From Bacteriovoracaceae bacterium (GTDB taxonomy: Bacteria; Bdellovibrionota; Bacteriovoracia; Bacteriovoracales; Bacteriovoracaceae): DNA of 37,721 nucleotides. The notes under the pieces are model-generated. The model was not told the DNA's origin. It was given only the letters and a program-made list of their open reading frames with translations, and did no database searches. The stretch is from positions 1-37,721 of the forward strand of contig JABIHA010000120.1 in assembly GCA_018649885.1 (NCBI GenBank), read 5' to 3'. The translations under genes were made by a program, and so were the position numbers. This document shows, one piece after another, positions 1 through 9,269 of the stretch (its first letter is position 1; each line of letters begins with the position of its first letter).

Positions 1-44
1 ACTAAATAATTTTTAAGAATGGCATTAAAGTAAAAAAAAGTAAT

Positions 45-75
45 GAGGCCTGCGACTTTGCAGGCCTCTTTTTTT
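45..75 (+). terminator. Rho-independent terminator of a gene left of the window
   Basis: A perfect 9-bp stem (45-53 with 60-68) closes a 6-base loop and is followed by seven T residues. An A-run just upstream (32-39) could let it also work on the other strand. It probably ends a transcript entering from the left. No coding frame is recognisable before it. Confidence 0.85.
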
Positions 76-192
76 AAAAATCTAGTCCCATAGTGACACT
101 ACTTTTATTAAAGTTTTCTATAGAAAAATTCCTTCATTGATCATGCACAAAATTTTAGTTAATCACAGCTGAGAACTATTCGAGGGGGAATA

Positions 193-759
193 ATGAAACT
201 TGCTAATTTATCTGTGTTATTTTTTTGTGTTTTTTCAATGAACATTTCTATTGCAGGGCATTCCATTAAGTGGACTAACTCTGCTAAGTGCGCCACCTAT
301 ACCGACAGAGGCCGCTTCATTGAATATATTGATAAGTACAATTGTAAATTAGAGCTTGGGCATTCTATTAAATGGACTAACTCTGGTAAATGCGCGGACT
401 ATACCCCGCGTGGTGCTTTTATCGAGTATCTTCATATGAGAGAGTGCAGACGGACAGCTGGCATCGAGCTCAAATGGACTAATAGTGCCAAGTGCGCATT
501 GTACACTCCAAGGGGAGCATTTATTAAGTATGTCGACTTAAAAAGATGTAAAAGAAGGCTTGGCTCGGAGGTAAAGTGGACTAACTCAGCTAAATGCGCA
601 GAGTACACACCTAGGGGGGCCTTCATTGCTTATCTTGGATTAGATGAATGTCGTTACACCCATGGGTCTTCAAGACGCTGGACCAACTCAGGAAAGTGCG
701 CTGAATACACACCAAGAGGTGCGTTTATCCAGTACCTTTCATTAAATTCTTGTAACTAA
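193..759 (+). CDS. Exported protein of five 34-residue cysteine repeats
   Basis: This 188-residue protein starts with a signal peptide (about 1-21, cut near IAG). The rest is five tandem repeats of 34 residues starting at residues 22, 56, 90, 124 and 158; the last is cut to 31. The core of each is K-W-T-N-S-[AG]-K-C-A-x-Y-T-P-R-G-A-F-I-x-Y, then a C seven residues later in repeats 1-4 and in the same register in repeat 5. Every repeat has exactly two cysteines 18 positions apart, which suggests one disulfide per repeat once exported. The first repeat is the most divergent (D and R replace P and A). I do not recognise the family. The start at 193 has a strong ribosome site, GAGGGGG, at 182-188. 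The gene runs convergently into the next one with a 22-base gap. A binding or structural role outside the cytoplasm is likely, but the function is unknown. Confidence 0.85.
   Translation: MKLANLSVLFFCVFSMNISIAGHSIKWTNSAKCATYTDRGRFIEYIDKYNCKLELGHSIKWTNSGKCADYTPRGAFIEYLHMRECRRTAGIELKWTNSAKCALYTPRGAFIKYVDLKRCKRRLGSEVKWTNSAKCAEYTPRGAFIAYLGLDECRYTHGSSRRWTNSGKCAEYTPRGAFIQYLSLNSCN
256..756 (+). repeat. Five in-frame 102-bp tandem repeats
   Basis: Units begin at 256, 358, 460, 562 and 664 (the last is 93 bp). The protein core is nearly invariant, but the codons differ between units. For example, the T-N-S-[AG]-K-C stretch uses different Ser, Ala/Gly, Lys and Asn codons from copy to copy. The array therefore looks old and held by protein-level selection rather than recently expanded by slippage. 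Confidence 0.85.
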
Positions 760-781
760 AAATAGTACATGGGGGCCCAAC

Positions 782-1603
782 TTACTTTGTATCAAGCACA
801 AGGTATTCGTTGGGTTCACCTGTAATAATAATTTTTCCATCGGGACCGATTGTAATTCCTTCAGGCTGATCCATTTGCTCAAAGCTGGCAACCTCACTTA
901 ATTCAGAAGTATCAAGATCGAAAGCGATTAGCTTTTTACTGTCATCGCTTAAAATGAGCAGTCTATTGTGTTTATCGTCGTACACAATGCTAGACAAATC
1001 TTCTACCATTCCCTCAAGCACTGCTCTGGTGGTTGGATTTAAGATTGATCTACTTCTAGTTGCTTTTTTCTTGCTGGTCTGGTCCCACTCAAAAGAATAG
1101 ATATCAAGCGGTTTCTTTTCTTTAATTCCGTAGAATTTTCCATTATTAGGATTAAAGGTAGCGCCTTCTGCCCCTTTGTTTCCAATATATCTCTTAAATC
1201 GAACAGTTTGAAAGCTTCTAAGATTCATCTCACTGTCGAGTGCGCCCACTCTCAAAAGACCACCTTCTTCAACTATTGCCAACTGGGGCTCAGCTGAACT
1301 ACCACCTTCTAGCATAAAGGCATCTTCTGTATCTCTATTTCCTGAAACTTTTATATCTCTTATCAGTTCAAAGTTTTCATCAACTTCAAAATAGCGATCT
1401 CGACCGTTGAGAATAAGCAAGTAGCTCGCAGATTGTGGAATATAAACCATGCCTGAAAGATCATCTTTGATGCCGTAGTCTGAGAAAAAATCAAAGTTTT
1501 TCAGTTGTTCTTGTGCTTTTAGATCAGTAGAGATGATGCTAGTAGCGAGTAAAAGTAGACCTAGGTAGGTATTCCTTGGCCTGAACTTGTTTAAAAGCTT
1601 CAT
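782..1603 (-). CDS. Exported SdiA-regulated (YjiK-like) propeller protein
   Basis: This 273-residue protein has a signal peptide (about 1-30, ending TDLKA-Q). The body matches the SdiA-regulated/YjiK family of beta-propellers. The recurring blade starts are LSGMVY, DTEDAF, GAEGATFNPNNGKFYGIKE, DLSSIVYDDKHNRLLILSDDS and QPEGITIGPDGKIIITGEPN. In this family the conserved acidic [DE]-x-E/S-G-[IL]-x-[FY] strands line one face of the propeller and may bind metal. The precise role is unknown; the family name comes from one E. coli gene controlled by SdiA. The ATG start follows a good AGAGGAAA ribosome site. The 3' end faces the five-repeat gene. The product is probably periplasmic or surface-exposed. 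Confidence 0.85.
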   Translation of the reverse strand: MKLLNKFRPRNTYLGLLLLATSIISTDLKAQEQLKNFDFFSDYGIKDDLSGMVYIPQSASYLLILNGRDRYFEVDENFELIRDIKVSGNRDTEDAFMLEGGSSAEPQLAIVEEGGLLRVGALDSEMNLRSFQTVRFKRYIGNKGAEGATFNPNNGKFYGIKEKKPLDIYSFEWDQTSKKKATRSRSILNPTTRAVLEGMVEDLSSIVYDDKHNRLLILSDDSKKLIAFDLDTSELSEVASFEQMDQPEGITIGPDGKIIITGEPNEYLVLDTK

Positions 1604-1795
1604 TTAATTTCCTCTCGATTTGTGAATGATAGTATTTAACATTGCGACGCATTGGAATCAATATCTGTGACCCTTAACTTGTAGAAACTATAGGGCTTTA
1701 TGCGGCAAATAGGTGAATTTCCGATTTGGGAACACTGCTTTGAGGTGAGACGGTGTATCTTTGGAACACACTTATTAGTGTCAGTTTTTGTTAAA

Positions 1796-1825
1796 TTGAC
1801 TTGCCCTCATGCTCATTGATATTTT
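1796..1825 (+). promoter_or_regulatory. Possible sigma-70 promoter for the RCC1 gene
   Basis: TTGACT (1796-1801) is 18 bases from TATTTT (1820-1825). This is an acceptable -35/-10 pair about 57 bases before the preferred TTG start at 1882. It lies over the most upstream possible start (TTG 1801), which argues against that start. It is a pattern match only. Confidence 0.35.
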
Positions 1826-1881
1826 CTCCTCCCAATTTAAGCTTTATCACGATGATTTTTCACCTAAAAGACGGAGTTGTT

Positions 1882-4071
1882 TTGCCTAACCATTTCAAAA
1901 AATTGATCTCATTTTTTCTTTTTATTACAAGTGCTGCGGTTTTTGGAGCAACCCTTGAGTCAATCAACCTTTTCCATAAAACGAGCTGTTTTGTTTATGA
2001 AAGTGAAGGGGGGAGGGAATTTAAATGCTTTGGTGCGAGAGCTAATTTAGAGCTGCCTCTAAAACTAGAAAAAGGCACCTTGGTAAGCGGAAGCAAAAAC
2101 TTTATTTGTGCAGCTAATTCGACGACGCTAGCATGTGCAGGGAGTAATTTAAACTTTTCAAATGAAATATCTGATATTCAAAAATTGGCATTGGCCGGCA
2201 GTAATATTTGCTATTCAAAAAGTGGTGTTTTCGATTGTCTAGGTAATGGGGTCCTGTCAAAAACAAAACTTCCAAAAGTCTCTAGTGTAGTAGATTTTTC
2301 TACTAGTGAGAACCATGGGTGCCTAATTGATCAGCTTAATGAGAAAGAAAAAAAAATTCTGTGCTTTGGAAATAATAAGTTTGGTAAAGCAGACCCACCT
2401 CCCTTTACTGGGAAGCCTGTGCAAGTTGTCGCTGGGAAAAACTATAGTTGTGCACTTATCAAAAAAGAGTACTCTCAGGAAATTCTTTGCTGGGGGAAAA
2501 AGAGTTTTGATCCCTCTCAAATTGATTCTCCAATTTTTATAAAGGGAGGAAAGCACTTTGTTTGTGCTGTACAAAGAGTCGATTTCACCAAAAGGAAACT
2601 CACATGTTTTGGTGACTCACTTCCAGAAAATATTCCTGATCTAAACACAATTTCAGCACTTGAAGTAGGCTCGTATACTGGCTGTGCCTATGACTTGGAA
2701 TTTAGTGAGCTCATTTGTTTTGGTAACAATACCAGTGGACAACTAGATATTGACATGGAAGTTCTGAGTGCCATACCGGTTAAAGAAATCCAAATCAAAG
2801 AGGATGAAATTAAACCAGACCGAGTCGTTTCCAGGAAGTATGGAGAAGCTCATAGCTGTACACTCTTTGAGTCAGGCAGAGTGAAATGCTGGGGGCTAAA
2901 TAATAATGGACAGCTGGGATACGGTGATACAAATAGTAGAGGAGATGGGCCATCTGAGATGGGACAAAATCTTCCATTTGTAGACTTAGGAGGAGAGAAG
3001 GTCCTCTCAATAGCACTTGGAAAGTTTCATAGTTGTGCATTACTCATTTCTAATCGCATCAAGTGTTGGGGAAAAAATAGTAATGGGCAACTTGGTCACG
3101 GAAGTGTCAAAGCAAGAGGAGCCGCTCCAGGTGAAATGGGAGCTAACCTTTCATATCTCAAGCTTGGAGATGAAAAAATTATTGGTATTTCTGCTGGCGA
3201 GAATCACAACTGCGCTGTCTTTGAATCTAGAAGAATAAAATGTTGGGGTTATAACGGGTATGGTCAGCTAGGTTATGGAAATACTCTTCCGATAGGAAAA
3301 ATTTCTGGTGAAATGGGGAATAACCTAAAATACGTTGACCTTGGTTCACACAAAGTAGTGAGTGTTGATTTAGGCCTAGGCCATAGTTGTGCCATATTTG
3401 AAAATGGAAAGGTAAAGTGCTGGGGATGGAACTCTTCTGGTCAGCTGGGGCTTGGTGATAAATCTAATCGTGGTGATCAAACCGGTGAGATGGGTGACAA
3501 CTTAGATTTTTTAGATTTTGGACCAGAGAAATTGATTCAAATGAGCATTGGAGGAAGTACCAACTGCGCATTATTTGAATCGAGTAGAGTTAAGTGCTGG
3601 GGGTGGAATTATTGGGGAGCTTGCGGTTACGGGGACACGGATAGTAGAGGTGATCGACCAGGAGAAATGGGAGCTGCTCTAGAATTTGTTGACCTAGGTG
3701 GCGAAAAAGTGAGATCCATTGTATCAAGAGGAAGTAGTTGCGCAGTACTCGAATCTGGTCGAGTGAAATGTTGGGGTTATAATACACGTGGGGAGCTGGG
3801 TTCAGGTAATCGTTTGCATATCGGCAAAAAACCAAATGAGATGGGAGTTAATCTTAAATATTTAGATCTTGATGGTGGCAAAATCAGATCTATTTCCCAA
3901 GGAAAGATGCACGCATGTGCTATTTTTACTTCTGGAAAAATCAAATGCTGGGGCGAGAATTTGCATGGTCAGCTAGGCCTTGGTGATAAAAAATCAAGAG
4001 GGACGGCCACCGGGGAAATGGGGTCCAACCTTCAGTTCGTAGATCTTGGAAATGAAAAAATCATTCAATAA
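1882..4071 (+). CDS. Exported double RCC1-type propeller, 14 Cys-paired blades
   Basis: The protein is about 729 residues with a signal peptide (MPNHFKKLISFFLFITSAAV, then FGA). The C-terminal half has seven canonical RCC1 repeats of about 60 residues, each with C-[AT]-x-[FL] then K-C-W-G-x-N-x-x-G-x-x-G-x-G and a trailing E-M-G-x-[NA]-L-x-[FY]-x-D-[LF] segment. The N-terminal half has seven shorter, degenerate blades ending KCFG, ACAG, DCLG, LCFG, LCWG, TCFG and ICFG. Seven plus seven fits two complete seven-bladed propellers. All 14 blades keep a cysteine pair, so each is probably stapled by a disulfide. The TTG start at 1882 has an ACGGAG ribosome site five bases upstream and gives a clean signal peptide. 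ATG 1852 and TTG 1801 are in-frame alternatives. In eukaryotes RCC1 is a Ran exchange factor, but exported bacterial RCC1 proteins are more likely binding proteins. The ligand is unknown. Confidence 0.88.
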   Translation: MPNHFKKLISFFLFITSAAVFGATLESINLFHKTSCFVYESEGGREFKCFGARANLELPLKLEKGTLVSGSKNFICAANSTTLACAGSNLNFSNEISDIQKLALAGSNICYSKSGVFDCLGNGVLSKTKLPKVSSVVDFSTSENHGCLIDQLNEKEKKILCFGNNKFGKADPPPFTGKPVQVVAGKNYSCALIKKEYSQEILCWGKKSFDPSQIDSPIFIKGGKHFVCAVQRVDFTKRKLTCFGDSLPENIPDLNTISALEVGSYTGCAYDLEFSELICFGNNTSGQLDIDMEVLSAIPVKEIQIKEDEIKPDRVVSRKYGEAHSCTLFESGRVKCWGLNNNGQLGYGDTNSRGDGPSEMGQNLPFVDLGGEKVLSIALGKFHSCALLISNRIKCWGKNSNGQLGHGSVKARGAAPGEMGANLSYLKLGDEKIIGISAGENHNCAVFESRRIKCWGYNGYGQLGYGNTLPIGKISGEMGNNLKYVDLGSHKVVSVDLGLGHSCAIFENGKVKCWGWNSSGQLGLGDKSNRGDQTGEMGDNLDFLDFGPEKLIQMSIGGSTNCALFESSRVKCWGWNYWGACGYGDTDSRGDRPGEMGAALEFVDLGGEKVRSIVSRGSSCAVLESGRVKCWGYNTRGELGSGNRLHIGKKPNEMGVNLKYLDLDGGKIRSISQGKMHACAIFTSGKIKCWGENLHGQLGLGDKKSRGTATGEMGSNLQFVDLGNEKIIQ

Positions 4072-4243
4072 AATTTGGTGAATTGACTACCAGTTCAAAA
4101 CTTTGCCTAATTGCCCAGAATTTATGGGCTCATAGTGAAGTCGCAACATTTGTTTTCTCTCTAGAGTAAAATGATTTCAACCAGATGGCCTTGTACTGCT
4201 AATAATTCAATAGATACACCCATCATATAGGTAAACTGTCTAT

Positions 4244-7200
4244 ATGAACGTGACGGTTGGTTTTCAATCTATTGTATTTAGAGCAATTTCTTGCCTTTTA
4301 TTCCTAGTGCTCTTTGGTTGCGTGGTTGGTGGCGAAAGTAAATTTGATGATGTAACAGATCCCAATGAAACTATAACAGTTGTAAGCGAGTATGAACTAA
4401 CTCCCTCAGTATCAACATACAATTTTGGCACGGGCCTTTATGGAGTGATTAGTAATCAAACTATTACTGTGACCAATACTGGTCTTAGTACTGCCACTGG
4501 ATGTTCTCTTGCCGCTCTTTCTGGTAGCGACGCTGCTGAGTTTAGTATTGTGAGCGATGGTTGTGGAACAACAAACCTTGCAAGTGGCGCTACTTGTAAT
4601 ATTCAAATAGGCTCAACACCTGCAGATACAGGAGCTAATAGTGCCAACCTCAATTGGTCGTGTCTCTCAGCAAGTATAGACGTCACACTTTCGGCCACAG
4701 GAGATAACTTTCAAATCTCCAGTTCAGGCCCTACAAGTGGCGCCACAGGAATTGATCCCAATAGTAATATTGATGTGGTTTTTAAATACAACGCCGACTC
4801 TACTACTTTGATTCGTGATAATGTGAAACTTCGAATGCAGCCTCAAGGCTTTATTATTGATGGAAGCTATAGTTACAATTCTGGAACCAAAACGCTTAGC
4901 TTTGATCCCTATATTAGCCTGGATCCTTCTCAAGCTTATAGAATGGATTTTTCTGCGAGCACGAATGCTTCATCAGGAGCGGCAACACTAACAAGACGAA
5001 CAAGCATTAGCTTTACAACCTCAGATGTAGCAGTCTCTGCTCACGGCTACGCTACGACTTCGGCCACTCCTGTCATTAATGGAAAGTGTTCGACGAATGT
5101 GACGACTCTTACGGCCACACTAAATGGCTCTCCCCAAGCATTTGTGGATAGTGACTGTAGCGATGGACTTTGGGAGATGCAACCTACACTTGCGAGCACG
5201 GCCACCTATCAAATAATTATTACCGCTGGAGATGGAAGCACAAGCTCTGTTAAAACTTTTGATATGATTAAGTGTGGCTCTCTTGCGGCGATTGTTCCCG
5301 ACACTGGCTATACCGGGGCGGGGACCTCTGCAGTCGACCCCTACTTAATTGATACAAAAGAAAAGCTAGCAGGCATAGCAAGTGATTTGACATCATATTA
5401 CAAACTCACTGCCAATATAGATTTATCATGCTCCCAGTGGACTCCGCTGGGATCTGCCGCCTCCAAATTTACTGGAGAATTTAACGGTGATGGTAAAACG
5501 ATTTCATACTTAACGATTGAAGCTGCGGGTGTCGATTATCAAGGCCTATTTGGATACGGCTACGGTGGAGATATTTCTAGTCTCGGTGTAATTGATGCCT
5601 ACGTCGATGGAACAGGACGAAACAAAGTGGGCATTTTGATGGGCATGGCCGAAAATCAAAATGATATTGATGATGTTTTTGTTACTGGACACGTTTTAGG
5701 ATATCAAGAAGTCGGTGGTATATCGGGTTATATGTATGACCAAAGTGATCTTCGCCAAAGCTATGGTGAAGTTGATGTTGATGGGTCCTATTATTACGTT
5801 GGTGGGCTTGTTGGAAGAACTGCTGATGATACATATTATTACAACGAGATTTTTAGAAATTATTTTAATGGAACGATACACGGAGCTGGTTATTATTTTG
5901 GTGGAATAGTAGGGTACACGAAGTATACAAATATTAATGATTCTTACTCAACAGGGACAATTGTTAAAGAAGCTACCACTAGCAATAATGGGGGACTTGT
6001 TGGATGGCTTCGAAATTCCGAAATGAAAGGATCTGCCTTTAAAGGTCATATCCAAACCACAGGCAATAAAAATGGTGGGCTCGTCGCTTATCAAGATGCT
6101 AGCACGATTTATGAATCTACTAGTTCAGGCACATTGAGTGCTACATCTAATGGGGCCAACTCAGGTGGAATTACTGGGCTACTAAATGCTAGTGGAGATA
6201 TTATTGACTCTCATTCAGACATGGTCATATCGGTTGTGGGAAATAATGTTGGAGGAATTGTTGGGAACTGGTCTCCTGCAGTGGGTGGAGTTTCACGAAG
6301 CTACTTTGCTGGATCTGTCGCAGGAGGGGTCAACGTCAATGAAATTGTGGGAAGTAACACTGGTGGATCTACAAGTCATGGTGCCACAGTCTTTTTTCTC
6401 GATACCGGATGTGGAGTTAGTGTTGGGGGAGGTGGATGCCCTGCTGCTAATACCATCGGTATCGGTCTTAGTAGCTCTGATATGGAGTCTCAAAGTACTT
6501 TTTCAGGTTGGACATTTGGAAATGGCACCTCTTGGATTCTGGAGACGGGAGCTATGCCAAAACCTCATTTGTCTACTAAGTGCATGTACCCGGTCAAAAT
6601 AGCAGGTGCAACTGATTGGAGTGGGGCCGGAACCCTTGGATCTCCATACCAGGTCACAGATGTCGATCAACTTCAAGGAATGAAAAGTAATGTTTCGGCC
6701 AATTATATTTTATCAAATGATATTGATTTTACTAATGAGTGCGTAGATTGGTCTCCTGTTGGTGTCAATGGTGGATCTTTTACTGGTACACTTGATGGGA
6801 ATTCAAAAACAATAACCGGCGGAGTCTTAAAAGATAAGGCTGACTATTTGGGATTTTTTGGAAGTCTAAATGGGGCCACAATTACAGACCTGACATTAGA
6901 GAGCCGAATTAGGGTCGACCTGGCAGCGAATGGAGGTCCTACAGTCGAATTTGTTGGGGTGCTTGTGGGAAAAGGAACAGGTGTGACGCTGACAAATATA
7001 ACTGTTAATGGTGATGTTGAAAAATATTTGGGAAATAATAGTGGTGGAGTTGCAGGCTATATTCTCAGTAGCTCAACTCTCACAAATATAACTCATGTGG
7101 GAAAAGTCGTAACCAGAGGCGGGATTGCTGGTGGGGTTATTGGGTATCTTCTCAGTAATTCAACATTAACAGGTTCCACTCAAACGGGTGATCAAGTTTC

Positions 7201-7891
7201 TGGTAACTCTATTGTTGGAGGACTTGTTGGCGCGACCTCTCCAGGAGTTGTAATTACGAATACAAGCTCCAACTCAACAATATGGTATAGGAACTCAATG
7301 TACTCCAGCTACGGAGGACTTGTTGGCTATCTTAATGGAGGCACTATAACAAACTCAAGTGCCATGGGAACAGTTAGAGGGTCCAATATGAATATCGGAG
7401 GACTGGTTGGTTATGCAAATAATAGTGTTATCTCAAATTCTTTTGCTACAGGTTCAGTTGATACACATCCCTCTGGAGCTAACGAGTACAAGGTTGGAGG
7501 GTTGATCGGCCATGTCCAGGGCACAATTTCTCTTACCAATTGCTATGCCACTGGTAATGTGGATGGAGTCGATCGAATGGGTGGACTCATTGGTTATATT
7601 CTTTCTGGCACGACAGGTACAATTGACAATAACTATGCAACAGGTACTGTTACGGCCTCGGCCAATAGTTATAAACTTATAGGCCTTGATTCTTCAGGCG
7701 CTCTGACAATCACTGATAATTATGTGCTAGATAATACTTGCAACGCAGGAGCAGGGGGAGGTTGTGCTGAAACAAACGGTGGGACTCAATTAATCGACGC
7801 TGAAATGAAAGCAGAGGCCAGTTATAATACATGGGACTTTGGCTCAAATTGGAGCATTGTCGAAGGTGTATCCTATCCAACACTTCAGTAA
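4244..7891 (+). CDS. Large surface lipoprotein: Ig-like domains plus GLUG repeats
   Basis: This 1215-residue protein begins with a hydrophobic signal ending L-F-G-C (Cys26), so a lipid anchor is likely, although F at -2 is unusual. The order is: an ASH/choice-of-anchor-D-like domain (about 45-150, with TITVTNTG and ATCNIQ); a Big_5/SbsA-type Ig domain (about 155-255, with FDPYISLDPSQAYRMDF); another Ig-like domain (about 260-340); then two GLUG blocks. Each GLUG block opens with a lead-in of the type GSPYQVTDVDQLQGM...F-x-G-x-[LF]-[DN]-G-[ND]-[SG]-K-T-I (about 350 and about 785). Many GGLVG/GGIVG repeats follow, separated by S-x-A-x-G-x-V. GLUG repeats (PF07581) occur in secreted adhesin-like and S-layer proteins and likely form a beta-solenoid. 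Adhesion or surface display is plausible. The ribosome site at the ATG is weak. It is convergent with the next gene (17-base gap). Confidence 0.85.
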   Translation: MNVTVGFQSIVFRAISCLLFLVLFGCVVGGESKFDDVTDPNETITVVSEYELTPSVSTYNFGTGLYGVISNQTITVTNTGLSTATGCSLAALSGSDAAEFSIVSDGCGTTNLASGATCNIQIGSTPADTGANSANLNWSCLSASIDVTLSATGDNFQISSSGPTSGATGIDPNSNIDVVFKYNADSTTLIRDNVKLRMQPQGFIIDGSYSYNSGTKTLSFDPYISLDPSQAYRMDFSASTNASSGAATLTRRTSISFTTSDVAVSAHGYATTSATPVINGKCSTNVTTLTATLNGSPQAFVDSDCSDGLWEMQPTLASTATYQIIITAGDGSTSSVKTFDMIKCGSLAAIVPDTGYTGAGTSAVDPYLIDTKEKLAGIASDLTSYYKLTANIDLSCSQWTPLGSAASKFTGEFNGDGKTISYLTIEAAGVDYQGLFGYGYGGDISSLGVIDAYVDGTGRNKVGILMGMAENQNDIDDVFVTGHVLGYQEVGGISGYMYDQSDLRQSYGEVDVDGSYYYVGGLVGRTADDTYYYNEIFRNYFNGTIHGAGYYFGGIVGYTKYTNINDSYSTGTIVKEATTSNNGGLVGWLRNSEMKGSAFKGHIQTTGNKNGGLVAYQDASTIYESTSSGTLSATSNGANSGGITGLLNASGDIIDSHSDMVISVVGNNVGGIVGNWSPAVGGVSRSYFAGSVAGGVNVNEIVGSNTGGSTSHGATVFFLDTGCGVSVGGGGCPAANTIGIGLSSSDMESQSTFSGWTFGNGTSWILETGAMPKPHLSTKCMYPVKIAGATDWSGAGTLGSPYQVTDVDQLQGMKSNVSANYILSNDIDFTNECVDWSPVGVNGGSFTGTLDGNSKTITGGVLKDKADYLGFFGSLNGATITDLTLESRIRVDLAANGGPTVEFVGVLVGKGTGVTLTNITVNGDVEKYLGNNSGGVAGYILSSSTLTNITHVGKVVTRGGIAGGVIGYLLSNSTLTGSTQTGDQVSGNSIVGGLVGATSPGVVITNTSSNSTIWYRNSMYSSYGGLVGYLNGGTITNSSAMGTVRGSNMNIGGLVGYANNSVISNSFATGSVDTHPSGANEYKVGGLIGHVQGTISLTNCYATGNVDGVDRMGGLIGYILSGTTGTIDNNYATGTVTASANSYKLIGLDSSGALTITDNYVLDNTCNAGAGGGCAETNGGTQLIDAEMKAEASYNTWDFGSNWSIVEGVSYPTLQ

Positions 7892-7908
7892 TCAGATTCA
7901 TGAATATA

Positions 7909-8997
7909 TTATTTGCTGGGGATAGTGGCCCGGTAGATTGTTCTGTTCTGGCGAACCCTCCAGATTTCTCCAGAAGAAGTTGTAATATTATCGCCATTCA
8001 GGCCAATCCCATGAATCATTTTATTTTTAAAGGTTTTCCCACCATCGATACTAATATAGATCCTAAGCTCTGCTCCTCCGACTACAGAGCCTGTGCCGAT
8101 AACAGAAGCTGTAAAAAATACCTTCATACCAAGGTGTGAAATAGACTCCACAAGAAGGGATTCCTCGATTGTTGAAATGAGCTCAAGTTTGCCGTTAATT
8201 AATTTTTCTAATCGAGTTTCTGACTGATCCTTATTGCTGGAAAGGTAGTATGTACCATCAGATGCTTCAATTTTATTTTCGGAAATTACCTTCCACGACT
8301 TAGCTGAATCGCTACTTTGTGCCAGCCCTTCTCCTGAATAAAGTAATTGGTCACCATTTTCAATGATTAAGTTTGATGATAATGTCGTTTTATTAAATGG
8401 TATAGGAAAACTCTTCCAAGATTTTGCACCATCATTAGTTTTGCCCAAAATATTTAGCCCCACAAGCCAGAATGTATTTTGATCATGAACAATAATTTCA
8501 ATAAGGCTCAATTCATTTTTTGCCGAATGTAAAACTGCTGGAAGTTTGCCACGGTTTGACCAACTTTTTCCAAGGTCCGTACTGACATAAATTTCATAAT
8601 CACGGCCCTCAACTCCACCGCTAGATTTATAGCTCTTTAATGCTGCAACTATTATGTCATCCTTATTTCCAATGGCCGCAATCCATCCATATCCGTTTTC
8701 AGGTGGGCTCCAGCTTACAATTTGGGGAGAGAAAATTTGTGTGAGCTCATCACCATTTTGAAAAAATATTGAAGGATCCCGGGAGTTATCACCAGAAGGG
8801 ATGGCCCCTCCCACGAGAAGTTTTCCATCAGAGGTGGGTCTCAGGTGGTAGAGCTTAAATTTGTCTGGCAGTGTGCCTAGGCCTGAAAAGCTAATCCTAT
8901 GGGTTATATTTCCAAATTTTTGCAAAATCAGTATCACGACGAAAAGTAAAATCAGTCCAGCAACTATAAATTTAATCAATTTTTTAAGCCATTTCAA
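7909..8997 (-). CDS. Membrane-anchored Asp-box (BNR) propeller protein
   Basis: The protein is 362 residues with one N-terminal membrane segment (about 8-26) that is probably an uncleaved anchor. Four Asp-box-like motifs of the S-x-D-x-G-x-[ST]-[WF] type are visible: STDLGKSW, TNDGAKSW, SSDSAKSW and SIDGGKTF. They mark turns in sialidase/Vps10/photosynthesis-factor-type propellers. No sialidase catalytic set (Arg triad, Tyr/Glu pair) could be identified, so I call it a propeller of unknown activity rather than a sialidase. The start is TTG (8997) with no good ribosome site. It sits between two GLUG lipoprotein genes but on the opposite strand, so it is transcribed separately. Confidence 0.75.
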   Translation of the reverse strand: MKWLKKLIKFIVAGLILLFVVILILQKFGNITHRISFSGLGTLPDKFKLYHLRPTSDGKLLVGGAIPSGDNSRDPSIFFQNGDELTQIFSPQIVSWSPPENGYGWIAAIGNKDDIIVAALKSYKSSGGVEGRDYEIYVSTDLGKSWSNRGKLPAVLHSAKNELSLIEIIVHDQNTFWLVGLNILGKTNDGAKSWKSFPIPFNKTTLSSNLIIENGDQLLYSGEGLAQSSDSAKSWKVISENKIEASDGTYYLSSNKDQSETRLEKLINGKLELISTIEESLLVESISHLGMKVFFTASVIGTGSVVGGAELRIYISIDGGKTFKNKMIHGIGLNGDNITTSSGEIWRVRQNRTIYRATIPSK

Positions 8998-9179
8998 AGG
9001 TTAATACTTTATTAGATTAGTGTACTTTCTGCTAATTATAATTGAGATTATCTATGCCAGCAAACGAGTTTTGAATCGCAGCATAATTTAGACCCTCCAT
9101 AAGGCTTACTCCCAGCAACTATTCTTTTCATTGAGGATCAATTGATCTAGAATTTTCAAATACTAATCCAAGGACGGAA

Positions 9180-9269
9180 ATGAAAACAGCAACTATATTT
9201 TTGCCAGTAATGTTAATTATTCTTAACCTAGTAGGTTGTGCTTGCCCGTGTCCGTTTTACTCTACCTAG
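9180..9269 (+). other. 5' fragment: lipoprotein signal of the split GLUG gene
   Basis: An ATG at 9180 after the ribosome site AAGGACGG starts MKTATIFLPVMLIILNLVGC, a textbook lipoprotein signal with lipobox L-V-G-C. The frame then stops at TAG 9267-9269, after 29 codons. The long GLUG frame next to it (open from 9235) lacks any signal peptide or ribosome site. Dropping one base in the TTTT run at 9255-9258 joins the two frames (…CP-F-T-L-P-S-Y…). This is therefore the missing N-terminus. Confidence 0.8.

Noticed and set aside
256..756. Regular 102-bp repetition that could suggest a CRISPR or satellite array
   Set aside because: The units are in frame, joined without spacers, and vary at silent positions. 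They are protein repeats.
6186..6602. A 138-codon open frame inside the first GLUG gene
   Set aside because: It lies in another frame of a long repeat-rich coding region with clear domains, has no ribosome site and shows no domain of its own.
7909..8997. Sialidase
   Set aside because: Asp boxes are present, but the catalytic Arg triad and Tyr/Glu pair could not be found.
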